A model generated the notes under the pieces. The model saw only the letters and a program-made list of their open reading frames with translations, did not search any database and had not been told where the DNA came from. This document shows, one piece after another, positions 6,313-14,487 of a stretch of DNA of 30,690 nucleotides (the first letter of the stretch is position 1; every line of letters starts with the position of its first letter). The stretch covers positions 1-30,690 of the forward strand of contig JAEMRJ010000015.1 in NCBI GenBank assembly GCA_016463365.1, given 5' to 3'. The position numbers were made by a program, and so were the translations under genes. Source of the stretch: Thermoleophilaceae bacterium. Lineage in GTDB: Bacteria > Actinomycetota > Thermoleophilia > Solirubrobacterales > JACPNS01.

Positions 6313-6948
6313 ATGAGCCCCGTGCCCACAGACCTCGATCCGGTCGAGCTCAGGATCCTCGGCTGCCTGCTCGAGAAGCAGCGCACGACGCCCGACACCT
6401 ACCCCCTGACGCTCAACGCAGTGCGCCTGGCGTGCAACCAGTCGACCAACCGCGATCCGGTCGTCGAGTACGACGAGGATCTGATCCACGACACGCTGCA
6501 GAAACTGCACCGCCGCGAGCTGACACGCGCCGCAGGCGGCCACGGGTCGCGCTCGTCCAAGTACCGCCACCTTGTGCCCGAGACGCTCGGCCTCAGCGAG
6601 CCGGAGCAGGCGCTGCTTGCAGTTCTGCTGCTGCGCGGCGACCAGACGCCGGGCGAGCTGAAGACGCGAACCGAGCGACTGAACGGCTTCGAAGATCTCG
6701 ACGCTGTCGAGCTGACACTGGGCGAGCTGGCCGCCGGTGGCTACGTCCAGAAACTCGAGCGTCGGCCCGGCGAGAAGCAGGTTCGCTACCGGCACCTGCT
6801 CGGCGGTGACGTTTCAGCTGCAGAATCGGCCCCCGTGGCGGTGGTTTCGGAACGCACTGACGAAATTGCCGAGCTGAAGGCGGCAGTCGCGCGGCTGGAG
6901 CTCGAGGTTGCCGAGCTACGGGCGCTGCTTACCGACCGGAACGACTGA
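6313..6948 (+). CDS. YceH family protein (DUF480)
   Basis: A 211-residue member of the DUF480/YceH family. The hallmark N-terminus is present (LDPVELRILGCLLEKQRTTPD, then YPLTLNAVRLACNQSTNRDPV), followed by a second winged-helix-like half (LSEPEQALLAVLLLRGDQTPGEL). The C-terminal 35 residues are a probable coiled coil. The family has two winged-helix domains and no agreed function. Nothing in the context adds a role: it stands alone, convergent with the anti-sigma gene three bases away. Confidence 0.9.
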   Translation: MSPVPTDLDPVELRILGCLLEKQRTTPDTYPLTLNAVRLACNQSTNRDPVVEYDEDLIHDTLQKLHRRELTRAAGGHGSRSSKYRHLVPETLGLSEPEQALLAVLLLRGDQTPGELKTRTERLNGFEDLDAVELTLGELAAGGYVQKLERRPGEKQVRYRHLLGGDVSAAESAPVAVVSERTDEIAELKAAVARLELEVAELRALLTDRND

Positions 6949-6951
6949 AGC

Positions 6952-7656
6952 TCAGACCTGGGCCGCCGCGAGCGCGTCGCCGGTCGGCTCTTTGGAGCCG
7001 CCTGCGGGCTCACGGGTGATCATCACGGTGTCGCCTGATGCGAGTTCACGGTTGATGAACGCGTGTCCGCTCCCGTCGTTGCTGACTGAGAAGACCGGTG
7101 CCGCGTAGACGGTGTCGTCGTGCTGGACCCAGAGCTGGTAGACGTCGCCGCCCAGTTCCGGCTCCATGCCGCCCACGGTCACGACGGCGCCGCCGTCTGT
7201 GGCCTCGACCTCGCCGCTCATGCTCGGCGCGCTCGGCGCGCTGAAGGTCGCTGTGAGCGGCGCTGCGGCCTGTTCAGGGCCGAACCCACCGCCGATCGCG
7301 AATGCGCCGAGGCCGACCACCAGCAGGCTGAGCGCCAGGGCAACCGGCCGGAAGGCGCGCGAGCCGAAGCTGCTGCGTTTCGCCGCCGGCGCGCCGCGCG
7401 GTGACTCGAGGATCTCGCGAGCATCGAGGTCGCGCTGGGCCTGGGCCATGATCGAAGCTCCGAGCGCAGGGGGCGCGACCAGAGCCGGCGAACTGGCGAG
7501 CATCGCGTCGCCGACGAGTTCGAGTGAATCGACGTAGCGACCGAGCTCGCAGTCGCGCATCATCTTCACGCGGAACGCTGCGCGCTCGAGTTCGCTCATC
7601 GCGCCGAGCACGTAGGCCGCGGCGTCGTCACGCAGGCTCTCATCCAACTGGCTCAT
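6952..7656 (-). CDS. RskA-like anti-sigma factor
   Basis: A 234-residue single-pass membrane anti-sigma factor. The N-terminal cytoplasmic segment has the AAAYVLGAMSELERAAF motif seen in anti-SigK proteins. A transmembrane helix lies at about 104-124, followed by an extracytoplasmic RskA C-terminal domain (GGMEPELGGDVYQLWVQHDD). The Hx3Cx2C zinc motif of ZAS anti-sigma factors is absent; only one Cys (C36) is present near it. Its ATG overlaps the sigma-factor stop as ATGA (7653-7656), the classic arrangement for a sigma/anti-sigma pair, so its job is very probably to hold that sigma factor at the membrane until it is proteolysed. Confidence 0.9.
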   Translation of the reverse strand: MSQLDESLRDDAAAYVLGAMSELERAAFRVKMMRDCELGRYVDSLELVGDAMLASSPALVAPPALGASIMAQAQRDLDAREILESPRGAPAAKRSSFGSRAFRPVALALSLLVVGLGAFAIGGGFGPEQAAAPLTATFSAPSAPSMSGEVEATDGGAVVTVGGMEPELGGDVYQLWVQHDDTVYAAPVFSVSNDGSGHAFINRELASGDTVMITREPAGGSKEPTGDALAAAQV

Positions 7657-8255
7657 GAGGCCCTCGCTTCTTCGAGCTCGAGGCTCGCGCGCATTTTTTC
7701 AAGTCCCAACCGCATGCGACCCTTCACGGTGCCGAGGGGTTGTCCGGTCATCTCCGCTATTTCAGTCTGCGAGAAGCCGCTGAAATATGAGAGTTCGATC
7801 ACCTTGCGCTGGTCGTCGGGAAGATCGGTGAGGGCATCGCGGACCTCGACTGACTGTTCGTTGACCAGAGTCAGGGCTTCTGGCTCCGGCTCGTGGGCGG
7901 CCAGATCGTCGATCAGACCCTCGCCGTCGGCGCGGCGCTTGGCATGAACCATCTGCGACCGCAGTTGATCGATCGCGCGCCGGTGGACAATTCGCATCAA
8001 CCAGGTGCGCACGCTCGCGCGGCGCGGGTCGTAGCGCTCAATCGATCGCCACACAGAGACGAAGGTCTCCTGCACGACGTCGTCTGCGTTGCCGTCGCTG
8101 CCTGTGATCCGGCGGGCGAGCGAATAGGCCGGGCTCTTGTGACGGTCGTACAGAATTTCGAATGCCTCAATGTCACCGCGCTGGGCGATCGCGATCAGGT
8201 CCTCGTCGGCGAGTTCCTGCAACGTGTGGTCTTCTGTGCGGCCGAACAGTTTCAT
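7653..8255 (-). CDS. ECF sigma factor, SigK-like
   Basis: A 200-residue ECF sigma factor. Region 2 (YDRHKSPAYSLARRI ... DDVVQETFVSVWRSI, residues about 36-95) recognises the -10 element. Region 4 (LPDDQRKVIELSYFSGFSQTEIAEMTGQPLGTVKGR split by a short linker, about 135-185) carries the -35 recognition helix. It is co-transcribed and overlapping with the RskA-like anti-sigma gene. The 87-base gap upstream also serves the divergent monooxygenase gene, so that gene is a candidate regulon member. I could not make out a convincing ECF autoregulatory promoter. Confidence 0.92.
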   Translation of the reverse strand: MKLFGRTEDHTLQELADEDLIAIAQRGDIEAFEILYDRHKSPAYSLARRITGSDGNADDVVQETFVSVWRSIERYDPRRASVRTWLMRIVHRRAIDQLRSQMVHAKRRADGEGLIDDLAAHEPEPEALTLVNEQSVEVRDALTDLPDDQRKVIELSYFSGFSQTEIAEMTGQPLGTVKGRMRLGLEKMRASLELEEARAS

Positions 8256-8342
8256 CGTCGTCTGTTTCTACGCGCCGCGACGTATTCCGGATCACTGCAA
8301 CGAGCTGCGCATTTTCCCTATGTAACCTCAAATTGTGCAATC

Positions 8343-9812
8343 GTGAATCAGCCGGAAGAACACATCCACATCGCAATTGTCGGTTCCGGCTTCTCCGGAA
8401 TCGCGATGGCCCGCTATCTGAAGAAGTCTGGACGCAACGACTTCGTGATCTTCGAGAAGGGCAACGATGTCGGCGGTACATGGCGCGACAACACCTATCC
8501 CGGCATTGCCTGCGACGTGCCTTCAAACCTCTACTCATTCTCCTTCGCGCTCAATCCCGAATGGAGTCGCAGCTATTCAGGCGGCTGGGAGATCAACAAC
8601 TACATCCGCGCGACGGCGAAGAAACTCGACATCCTCAGGCACATCCGCTTCAACACTGCGGTTCTCAGCGCCGCGTGGGACGACGACGCACAGCTCTGGC
8701 GTGGCGAGACGGCGGCCGGACGGTTCACGGCAGATTTCCTGATCGGCGCAATGGGTCCGTTGTCCGAGCCGCAGATCCCCGATCTCCCGGGCATCGAGAA
8801 GTTCCAGGGCAAGGCGTTTCACTCCCAGCAGTGGGACCACGAATACGACCTGACCGGCAAGCGCATCGCGGTCGTCGGCACCGGCGCTTCGGCAATTCAG
8901 TTTGTGCCGCAGATCCAACCTGATGTCGCCGAGCTGCACCTGTACCAGCGCACGCCGCCATGGATCCTGCCGCGCTCAGAGCGCAGCCTGACCAAGTTCG
9001 AGCACAAGCTCTTCCGCCTCCTGCCGTTCACCCAGAAGATCGTGCGCGGATCGGTCTACTGCTTCCTGGAGATGCGCGTGATCGGTTTCGTCAAGCAGCC
9101 GAAGATCATGCGGGTGCTGCAGCTGGGCGCAAAGGCCAACATCCGCCGGCACATCAAGGACAAGACGCTGCGCAAGCAGGTCACACCAGACTTCGAGCTC
9201 GGCTGCAAGCGCGTGCTGATGGCCAACAACTACTACCCGGCGCTCGCCAAGGACAACGTCGAGGTGATCACTCATGGCGTGACCGAGGTGCGCGAGAACT
9301 CGATCGTCGCCGACGACGGCACCGAGCGCGAAGTCGACGCGATCATCTGGGGCACCGGTTTCTACGTCACTGACAACCCGGAATGGAACAACCTGACCGG
9401 TCGCGACGGTCGCTCGCTCGCCGCGACCTGGGAACCGACGGGCATGCGCTCGTACCTGGGCACTGTCACGCCCAACTTCCCCAACGCCTTCCTGATCATC
9501 GGTCCCAACACGGGCCTCGGGCACAACTCGATGGTCTACATGATCGAGTCGAACGTCAGATACATCATCAGCGTGATCGACCATGTCGAAAAGCAGGGCG
9601 CCAGCGTCGTCGAGGTCAAAGAAGAGACCGTCGCCGTATTCGAAGAGGACATCGTCCGGCGCTCGAAGGGAACGATCTGGACTTCCGGTGGTTGCGACAG
9701 CTGGTATCTCGATGCGAGCGGGCGCAACACGGTGCTGTGGCCCGACTTCAGCTTCCGTTTCCGCAAGCTCTGTCAAGAGTTCGACCCCGAGCAGGTCTCG
9801 CTGCGCCACTGA
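8343..9812 (+). CDS. Flavin-containing (Baeyer-Villiger type) monooxygenase
   Basis: A 489-residue class B flavoprotein monooxygenase. It has the FAD Rossmann motif VGSGFSG (residues 13-19), the GGTWRDNTYPGIACDVPS signature, the Baeyer-Villiger fingerprint FxGxxxHxxxWD (FQGKAFHSQQWD from residue 154) and the NADPH Rossmann motif GTGASA (from 179). Such enzymes use NADPH and O2 to turn ketones into esters or to oxygenate N or S; the substrate is unknown. GTG 8343 is the only sensible start for a Rossmann fold this close to the N-terminus; the frame runs on upstream into the sigma gene. No good Shine-Dalgarno was seen. Confidence 0.92.
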   Translation: MNQPEEHIHIAIVGSGFSGIAMARYLKKSGRNDFVIFEKGNDVGGTWRDNTYPGIACDVPSNLYSFSFALNPEWSRSYSGGWEINNYIRATAKKLDILRHIRFNTAVLSAAWDDDAQLWRGETAAGRFTADFLIGAMGPLSEPQIPDLPGIEKFQGKAFHSQQWDHEYDLTGKRIAVVGTGASAIQFVPQIQPDVAELHLYQRTPPWILPRSERSLTKFEHKLFRLLPFTQKIVRGSVYCFLEMRVIGFVKQPKIMRVLQLGAKANIRRHIKDKTLRKQVTPDFELGCKRVLMANNYYPALAKDNVEVITHGVTEVRENSIVADDGTEREVDAIIWGTGFYVTDNPEWNNLTGRDGRSLAATWEPTGMRSYLGTVTPNFPNAFLIIGPNTGLGHNSMVYMIESNVRYIISVIDHVEKQGASVVEVKEETVAVFEEDIVRRSKGTIWTSGGCDSWYLDASGRNTVLWPDFSFRFRKLCQEFDPEQVSLRH

Positions 9813-9825
9813 CCTCTGACGGTGG

Positions 9826-9831
9826 TACAAC
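9826..9831 (+). promoter_or_regulatory. Weak -10 candidate for the DUF4389 gene
   Basis: TACAAC, 7 nt before the ATG at 9839. It departs from TANNNT at the last base, so it is the weakest of the leaderless-type boxes. The gene could also be read through from the monooxygenase gene 26 bases upstream. Confidence 0.3.
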
Positions 9832-9838
9832 TCTCTGC

Positions 9839-10582
9839 ATGAACGAGACGCCACCGCCGCCGCCCGAAGGAACCGTTCCACCACCTCCTCCGCCGCCGGC
9901 GGGCGGACCGCATCCACCTCCGCCTCCACCCACCCTGCCGCCGGCAGGCACGATCAGCACCGGCCCCGAGCCCTACCCGGTCGACCTCACGATCGAGTAC
10001 CAGGATCGCGAACTCAACCGCACCACGACGTTCTTCCGGCTCTTCACACTGATCCCGATCCTGATTCTCGTCACGCTGATCGCGGACGCGACCGCCCGAT
10101 ACGGCGACTCCGGCGCTTTGATCGGCACCGCAGGTGGCCTGCTCGTTCTGCCGACCGCAGTGATGATCATCTTCAAAGAGAAGTACCCGCGCTGGTGGTT
10201 TGACTTCAACAAGCAGCTGACGGCGTTTTTCTTGCGCGTGGGCGTCTACGCGCTGTTGATCGAGGACCGCTATCCGTCAACCGACGATCCACAGGGCGTC
10301 GAGCTGACGCTCGAGTACCCGAACGTGACCGGTGAGCTGAACCGCTTCATGCCTTTGATCAAGTGGTTTCTCGCGATTCCGCACTACTTCGTCCTGTTCT
10401 TTCTCGGAATCGGCGTATTCTTCGCGACGATCTACGCCTGGTTCGTGATTCTTTTCACCGGGCGCTACCCGAAGGATCTCTTCGAGTTTGTCGAGGGTGT
10501 GCTGCGTTGGTACGTACGCGTTTCGGGGTACACATCGCTGCTGGTGACAGACCGCTACCCGCCGTTCCGACTCGGACACTGA
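9839..10582 (+). CDS. DUF4389 membrane protein with a proline-rich N-terminus
   Basis: 247 residues. Residues about 4-38 are a proline run (PPPPP, PPPPPPP, PPPPPP blocks) that is probably an extended cytoplasmic arm. After it comes a DUF4389-type membrane domain. Hydrophobic segments lie at about 60-80, 88-103, 123-140 and 172-205, and the repeated RYP motifs EDRYPS, TGRYPKDLF and TDRYPPF are typical of the family. Function is unknown. It follows the monooxygenase by 26 bases on the same strand. Confidence 0.85.
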   Translation: MNETPPPPPEGTVPPPPPPPAGGPHPPPPPPTLPPAGTISTGPEPYPVDLTIEYQDRELNRTTTFFRLFTLIPILILVTLIADATARYGDSGALIGTAGGLLVLPTAVMIIFKEKYPRWWFDFNKQLTAFFLRVGVYALLIEDRYPSTDDPQGVELTLEYPNVTGELNRFMPLIKWFLAIPHYFVLFFLGIGVFFATIYAWFVILFTGRYPKDLFEFVEGVLRWYVRVSGYTSLLVTDRYPPFRLGH

Positions 10583-10595
10583 CAGTCCAATAGGG

Positions 10596-10607
10596 ACGAA
10601 CGTTCGT
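10596..10607. promoter_or_regulatory. Palindromic operator upstream of the TetR gene
   Basis: The perfect 12-nt palindrome ACGAACGTTCGT covers the position expected for the -35 box (14-20 nt before TATGAT at 10622). This fits autorepression by the TetR protein encoded directly downstream. Overlapping short palindromes CGTACG and TACGTA follow. Confidence 0.6.
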
Positions 10608-10621
10608 ACGTAGCAATCGCA

Positions 10622-10627
10622 TATGAT
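10622..10627 (+). promoter_or_regulatory. -10 box of the TetR gene (leaderless)
   Basis: TATGAT, one base from consensus, ending 7 nt before ATG 10635. It contains the ATG at 10623 that would otherwise look like the start, so that upstream start is unlikely to be transcribed. Confidence 0.6.
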
Positions 10628-10634
10628 TGCCGCG

Positions 10635-11213
10635 ATGGCGACATCCACCGACACGCGCTCAGAGCAGCCCAGCACTCGCGACCGGATCCTCGAGCATTCG
10701 GTGCAGATCGCCGCTGCCGAAGGGCTCGAGTCGCTCACGATCGGGCGACTTGCGGCCGATCTCGGCATGAGCAAAAGTGGCCTGTTCGGTCACTTCGGCT
10801 CCAAAGAGGAGCTGCAACTGGCGACAATCGACGCCGGCGCTGAGATCTTCGGCCGTACCGTTATCCGCCCCGCCCGCGACGAGGCCGCCGGCGCGCCGCG
10901 CCTCGCGCGCCTGACCGCGAACTTCGTCGACTATCTCGAGCAGGCGACCTTTGAGGGCGGCTGCTTCTGGGGCTCGGTCTCGGCCGAGTTCGACAACCGC
11001 CCGGGTCCGGTGCGGGACATGATCCAGGAAAAGCTGGGAGTCTGGCTCGACGTCCTGCGCGAGCAGGCGACGGCCGCGGGTGTCGACGATCCAGAGCAGC
11101 TCACTTTCGAGCTCTATTCGATCTGCCAGGGCGCCAACTCTGCCTACCAGCTCTTTGGCGACGCAGGCGTTTTTGACCGCGCGCGTCAAGCGTTGTCGCG
11201 GATGCTGCCCTAG
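10635..11213 (+). CDS. TetR/AcrR family transcriptional regulator
   Basis: A 192-residue regulator. The N-terminal TetR helix-turn-helix is clear (RDRILEHSVQIAAAEG, LTIGRLAADLGMSKSGLFGHFGSKEEL, residues about 15-62). The C-terminal half is a helical ligand/dimerisation domain with GGCFWGSVSAEFDNRPGPVR. Ligand and targets are unknown. The palindrome at 10596-10607 suggests it represses itself, and the DUF4389 gene that ends 13 bases before the palindrome is on the same strand. ATG 10635 is preferred over 10623 because the latter lies inside the -10 box. Confidence 0.92.
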   Translation: MATSTDTRSEQPSTRDRILEHSVQIAAAEGLESLTIGRLAADLGMSKSGLFGHFGSKEELQLATIDAGAEIFGRTVIRPARDEAAGAPRLARLTANFVDYLEQATFEGGCFWGSVSAEFDNRPGPVRDMIQEKLGVWLDVLREQATAAGVDDPEQLTFELYSICQGANSAYQLFGDAGVFDRARQALSRMLP

Positions 11214-11300
11214 CGGCCTCAGCTGGCCCGATCTGGCGGTCGGCATACGGCGTTCTGACGGCTAAGGGTCTGCGCTGATGCGCCGACACTCTTAGGGAAG

Positions 11301-11312
11301 TGTGAATTCACA
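11301..11312. other. Perfect 12-nt palindrome in the leader of the first Ig-like gene
   Basis: TGTGAATTCACA lies 32-43 nt before ATG 11344. Just upstream ACACT (11286-11290) can pair with AGTGT (11299-11303), which overlaps the palindrome, so the two foldings exclude each other in RNA. It may be an operator or just chance. Confidence 0.3.
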
Positions 11313-11343
11313 TCGACCCGTCTCAAGCGGGCCGGACAAACTC

Positions 11344-14301
11344 ATGAAACGTCGATCAGCTCACAGCGAGAACCCGTGGCTGCTTGCGCGAGCCTTCACC
11401 GCCGCACTCGCCGCCGGCATCTGCCTGCTCGCAGTTGCCAGCACCGCGCTGGCCGCCGCGCCGACGCTCACTATCGGCAGCTTTCCTCCGCTCAACGCGC
11501 AGTCGGGAACGTTCAGTTTTGCAGCTGACGGCCCGGCGCTCCGGCTCGAGTGCAAGCTCGACGCTTCGCCGTTTGATCAGTGTGTCTCGCCACTGCCGCT
11601 CGCAGGTCTGACGGTCAGCACGCACACCTTCAGCGTGCGCGCAATCGGCCTTGACAACAGCGTCGGAGCTCCCGCCGTCTACACCTGGACGATCGACCTG
11701 ACCGATCCGGCTGTGCCGATTCCGATCACCCCGCCCGAGGACCTGCTCACGACCGACTCGACACCGACCTTCAGCGGAACGGCCGAGCCTTTCGCCCGTG
11801 TCCCGGTGTTCGACGGCAGCACGCAGATCGGCAATCCGCAGGCGGGAGTCGACGGGCAGTGGTCTTTCACGCCGTTGGATCCGCTGACCGAGGGCACACA
11901 TCTCTGGCGCGTCCGTGCGATTGACGCTGCGGGCAATCGCAGCGACTATTCGGCACTGCGAACGTTGCGGATCGACACGCAGGTACCGTCCGCTCCGTTC
12001 GTCGCGACGCCGGCCGCGTCGGCGCAGCTCACGACGCGCACGCCGCTCTTCAGCGGAACCGCCGAGCCGCAGACGACGGTTGCTGTCTCGGAGGGCGTCA
12101 CGCTCCTCTGCACCGCTGCAGTCGATCCGACCGGCGACTGGAACTGTCTTTCCACGGCGCAGCTCGCTGACGGAGCGCATGCTGTCGATGCGATCGCGCT
12201 CGACGCAGCCGGCCAACAGAGCGCTCCGACCGCGCGCTCCTTCGAGATCGACGCGACGCCGCCGGGATCGCCATCGCTGCTCGCGCCGCTCGACGGGCTG
12301 GCCACGACCGCGACGTCGCTGACTGTCACCGGGTCGGCATCGCCCGATGCAAAGGTCGCGATTCTGAACGGGAGCGTCGAGCTGGCCGAGGCGACGGCCG
12401 CCGATGACGGGACCTGGACGCTCACCTTCAACAACATCTCCGAGGGCGACTACCGCTTCACCGCCAAGGAAATCGACGACTTCGGCAATCGCAGTGCACC
12501 GTCCAACCTGGTGAACGTGCGTATCGACCGCACGCCGCCGACAGTCGCTCTTGATGACGGCCCCCCACCCCGGACAAATCAGGTTGACGCGCAGTTCGAA
12601 CTCTCGGCCGACGAGCCCGGCGTCGTATTTGAGTGTGAGCTCGACACTGCGGGCTGGCAACCGTGCGATTCGGCGGTTGAGTACCAAGGACTGTCCGCGA
12701 CAACTCACGAATTCAGAGCCCGAGCGACCGACCGCGCCGGAAACGTCGGCGAGAGCAGCGAAGGATGGCACTGGACAATCGACCTCGACCCGCCGGCGGC
12801 ACCGCAGATCGACGCCCCGGTCGCCGGCGCAACCGTCACCAACGCGCGCCCGAGCTTCTCCGGACAGGCCGAGCCCGGTTCGGCGGTGGAGCTGTTTGTC
12901 GGCGCAGATTCGCTGGGCACGGTGCCCGCGAACGCCACCACCGGCAGCTGGTTCCTGACCCCCGGTGTCGTGCTTCCACAGGGTCTGCTCGTGATCACGG
13001 CGCGCGCAGTGGACGCCGCGGGAAACACCGGCCCAGACTCGGTGGTTCAGATGCTCACGATCGACAGCATCGCTCCCGCCACAACGATCCAGGGTGCGCC
13101 GGCACTTCCGATCACCGCGAGCACGCTCACGGTCAGCTTCGCCGCCGACGACCCGCTCTCCACCTTCAGCTGCAGCCTGGACACTGCCGGATTTGTCCCG
13201 TGCTCGAGTCCGTACACAACGCCCGCGCTCTCAGAGGCGACGCACAGCCTTCGCGTCCGCGCGCGCGACGTTGCGGGCAACCTCGAGGCGCCGGCGGCTG
13301 TGGTCAACTTCACAGTCGACCGAACCGCACCTGCGGGTCAGAGCGAGTTGATCGCCGGCTCCGCCGGCAGTGACGGAATCCCAATATTTCAGATCGCCAG
13401 CAGCGAACCCGATGCGAGCGCCCGCTGCAAGATCGACAACGGTGCGTTTGCGCCGTGTAGCGGTCAGTACAAACCCGCGACCACCACGGGGATCCATGCG
13501 CTGACGATTCGTTACACCGATGCCGCGGGCAATTTCGACGATCAGGTCTTCGCCTTCAGCGTCGCTCCGCTGACGGTCGCAGCGCCGCAACCGAGTGCTC
13601 CCGCTCAGGACACCCAGCAGCAGCCACCGGTCGCCAAGTCATGCAGCGTCCTCGGCGTGGAAGGCCTGGTGACCGGTCGGATGCGGATCGCAGCGGCCTC
13701 TGGGACGGGCCGCGATCTGAAACTGACACTGAGCTCCGGGGCGGCCGCCCTGGTGCAGATCGACGTCGTCGCAGGTGCGACCGCGCTCGGGACTTTTCCG
13801 CTGGCGATCGGATCCGGCCGGTCGAAGCTGAGCGTGCGACTCAGGCGAGCACCGGCCGTCGGCGCGAGGATCGCTCTGGCTGTGCGTTTCTACAGCGTCA
13901 GGCGCGAGTTCGGCACCGCGCGGTTGTCGCTGGTCTCCGGCAGCTCCGGGCTGAAGCCGGCCACGGGTGCGCAGAGCGCGCTGGACACCGCTTGCCCTTC
14001 GATCGCAGGCTCCGCTGCAGGGGCGCGGCTGGCTGTGCCGGGAGCGACGGTCGGCGCACGCAGCTTCGTGCTCAGTTCGAATGCAAAGCGCCCGGGCCTG
14101 ATCGCCCTCAAGGCCTACCGCGCGGGGATCTCAGTGCCGGTCGTCAATTCCGTCTTTGTGGTCGGCTCCAGCCGGCAGAACGTCAGGGTCAAGCTGCTCG
14201 GCGGATCGAGGCTCGTTCGCGGTGGCTACAAGTACACGTTCGAGGCGCTCGGGGCGGGCGGGCGGCCAAGCAGCGGCCGCGGCGCATTTGTGGCGCGCTG
14301 A
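11344..14301 (+). CDS. Large exported Ig-like repeat protein
   Basis: 985 residues. A signal peptide (RR near the start, hydrophobic core about 17-35, ending ALAAA) leads into eight Ig-like modules up to about residue 740. Two kinds alternate: a cysteine-paired type (ECKLDASPFDQC, ECELDTAGWQPC, SCSLDTAGFVPC, RCKIDNGAFAPC) and a Bap-like type (PTFSGTAEP, PLFSGTAEP, PSFSGQAEP). Most end in the AGNxS...IDxxPP linker. A basic C-terminal domain (about 764-985) has two Cys and no LPXTG motif or C-terminal anchor. Probable role: cell-surface or matrix protein, by inference. GTG 11302 is a possible earlier start. Confidence 0.85.
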   Translation: MKRRSAHSENPWLLARAFTAALAAGICLLAVASTALAAAPTLTIGSFPPLNAQSGTFSFAADGPALRLECKLDASPFDQCVSPLPLAGLTVSTHTFSVRAIGLDNSVGAPAVYTWTIDLTDPAVPIPITPPEDLLTTDSTPTFSGTAEPFARVPVFDGSTQIGNPQAGVDGQWSFTPLDPLTEGTHLWRVRAIDAAGNRSDYSALRTLRIDTQVPSAPFVATPAASAQLTTRTPLFSGTAEPQTTVAVSEGVTLLCTAAVDPTGDWNCLSTAQLADGAHAVDAIALDAAGQQSAPTARSFEIDATPPGSPSLLAPLDGLATTATSLTVTGSASPDAKVAILNGSVELAEATAADDGTWTLTFNNISEGDYRFTAKEIDDFGNRSAPSNLVNVRIDRTPPTVALDDGPPPRTNQVDAQFELSADEPGVVFECELDTAGWQPCDSAVEYQGLSATTHEFRARATDRAGNVGESSEGWHWTIDLDPPAAPQIDAPVAGATVTNARPSFSGQAEPGSAVELFVGADSLGTVPANATTGSWFLTPGVVLPQGLLVITARAVDAAGNTGPDSVVQMLTIDSIAPATTIQGAPALPITASTLTVSFAADDPLSTFSCSLDTAGFVPCSSPYTTPALSEATHSLRVRARDVAGNLEAPAAVVNFTVDRTAPAGQSELIAGSAGSDGIPIFQIASSEPDASARCKIDNGAFAPCSGQYKPATTTGIHALTIRYTDAAGNFDDQVFAFSVAPLTVAAPQPSAPAQDTQQQPPVAKSCSVLGVEGLVTGRMRIAAASGTGRDLKLTLSSGAAALVQIDVVAGATALGTFPLAIGSGRSKLSVRLRRAPAVGARIALAVRFYSVRREFGTARLSLVSGSSGLKPATGAQSALDTACPSIAGSAAGARLAVPGATVGARSFVLSSNAKRPGLIALKAYRAGISVPVVNSVFVVGSSRQNVRVKLLGGSRLVRGGYKYTFEALGAGGRPSSGRGAFVAR

Positions 14302-14320
14302 AATTTCGCGACTGCGGGGC

Positions 14321-14348
14321 TTGACAAACCGCTGTCGACCCATAGATT
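14321..14348 (+). promoter_or_regulatory. Sigma-70-type promoter of the second Ig-like gene
   Basis: TTGACA (14321-14326), a 16-nt spacer and TAGATT (14343-14348). This is the best complete promoter in the window. The predicted start is near G14355, about 133 nt before the GTG start codon. Confidence 0.75.
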
Positions 14349-14354
14349 GAGAGT

Positions 14355-14424
14355 GGTCGCCGATCGGGAACAGGATGTTTCTGGCGCTGCGCGACCGCCG
14401 CGAGCGTTGATGCTCGCTTTTTTT
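14355..14424 (+). ncRNA. Structured leader RNA or small RNA ending in an intrinsic terminator
   Basis: Immediately after the promoter, GGTCGC (14355-14360) pairs with GCGACC (14391-14396). This encloses a small hairpin, CAGGA (14371-14375) with TTCTG (14379-14383). Next comes GCGAGC-GTTGAT-GCTCGC (14400-14417), followed by seven Ts, a standard intrinsic terminator. The start codon of the Ig-like gene lies 64 nt further on. The RNA could be an attenuator, a riboswitch-like element or a 70-nt small RNA. A further stem, CCGGG with CCCGG, may form at about 14429-14452. It matches no riboswitch consensus I could recall. Confidence 0.55.
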
Positions 14425-14487
14425 ATGGCCGGGAACGCCCCTCTGAGCCCGGTGACTATTCTCGAAAACCAAAGGATTGGTTCAGAA

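Noticed and set aside
8976..9929. A 317-residue minus-strand open frame
   Set aside because: Antisense to the monooxygenase; no motifs seen.
11356..12771. A 471-residue minus-strand open frame
   Set aside because: Antisense to the Ig-like repeats; very Arg-rich and without motifs, as expected for a shadow in GC-rich DNA.
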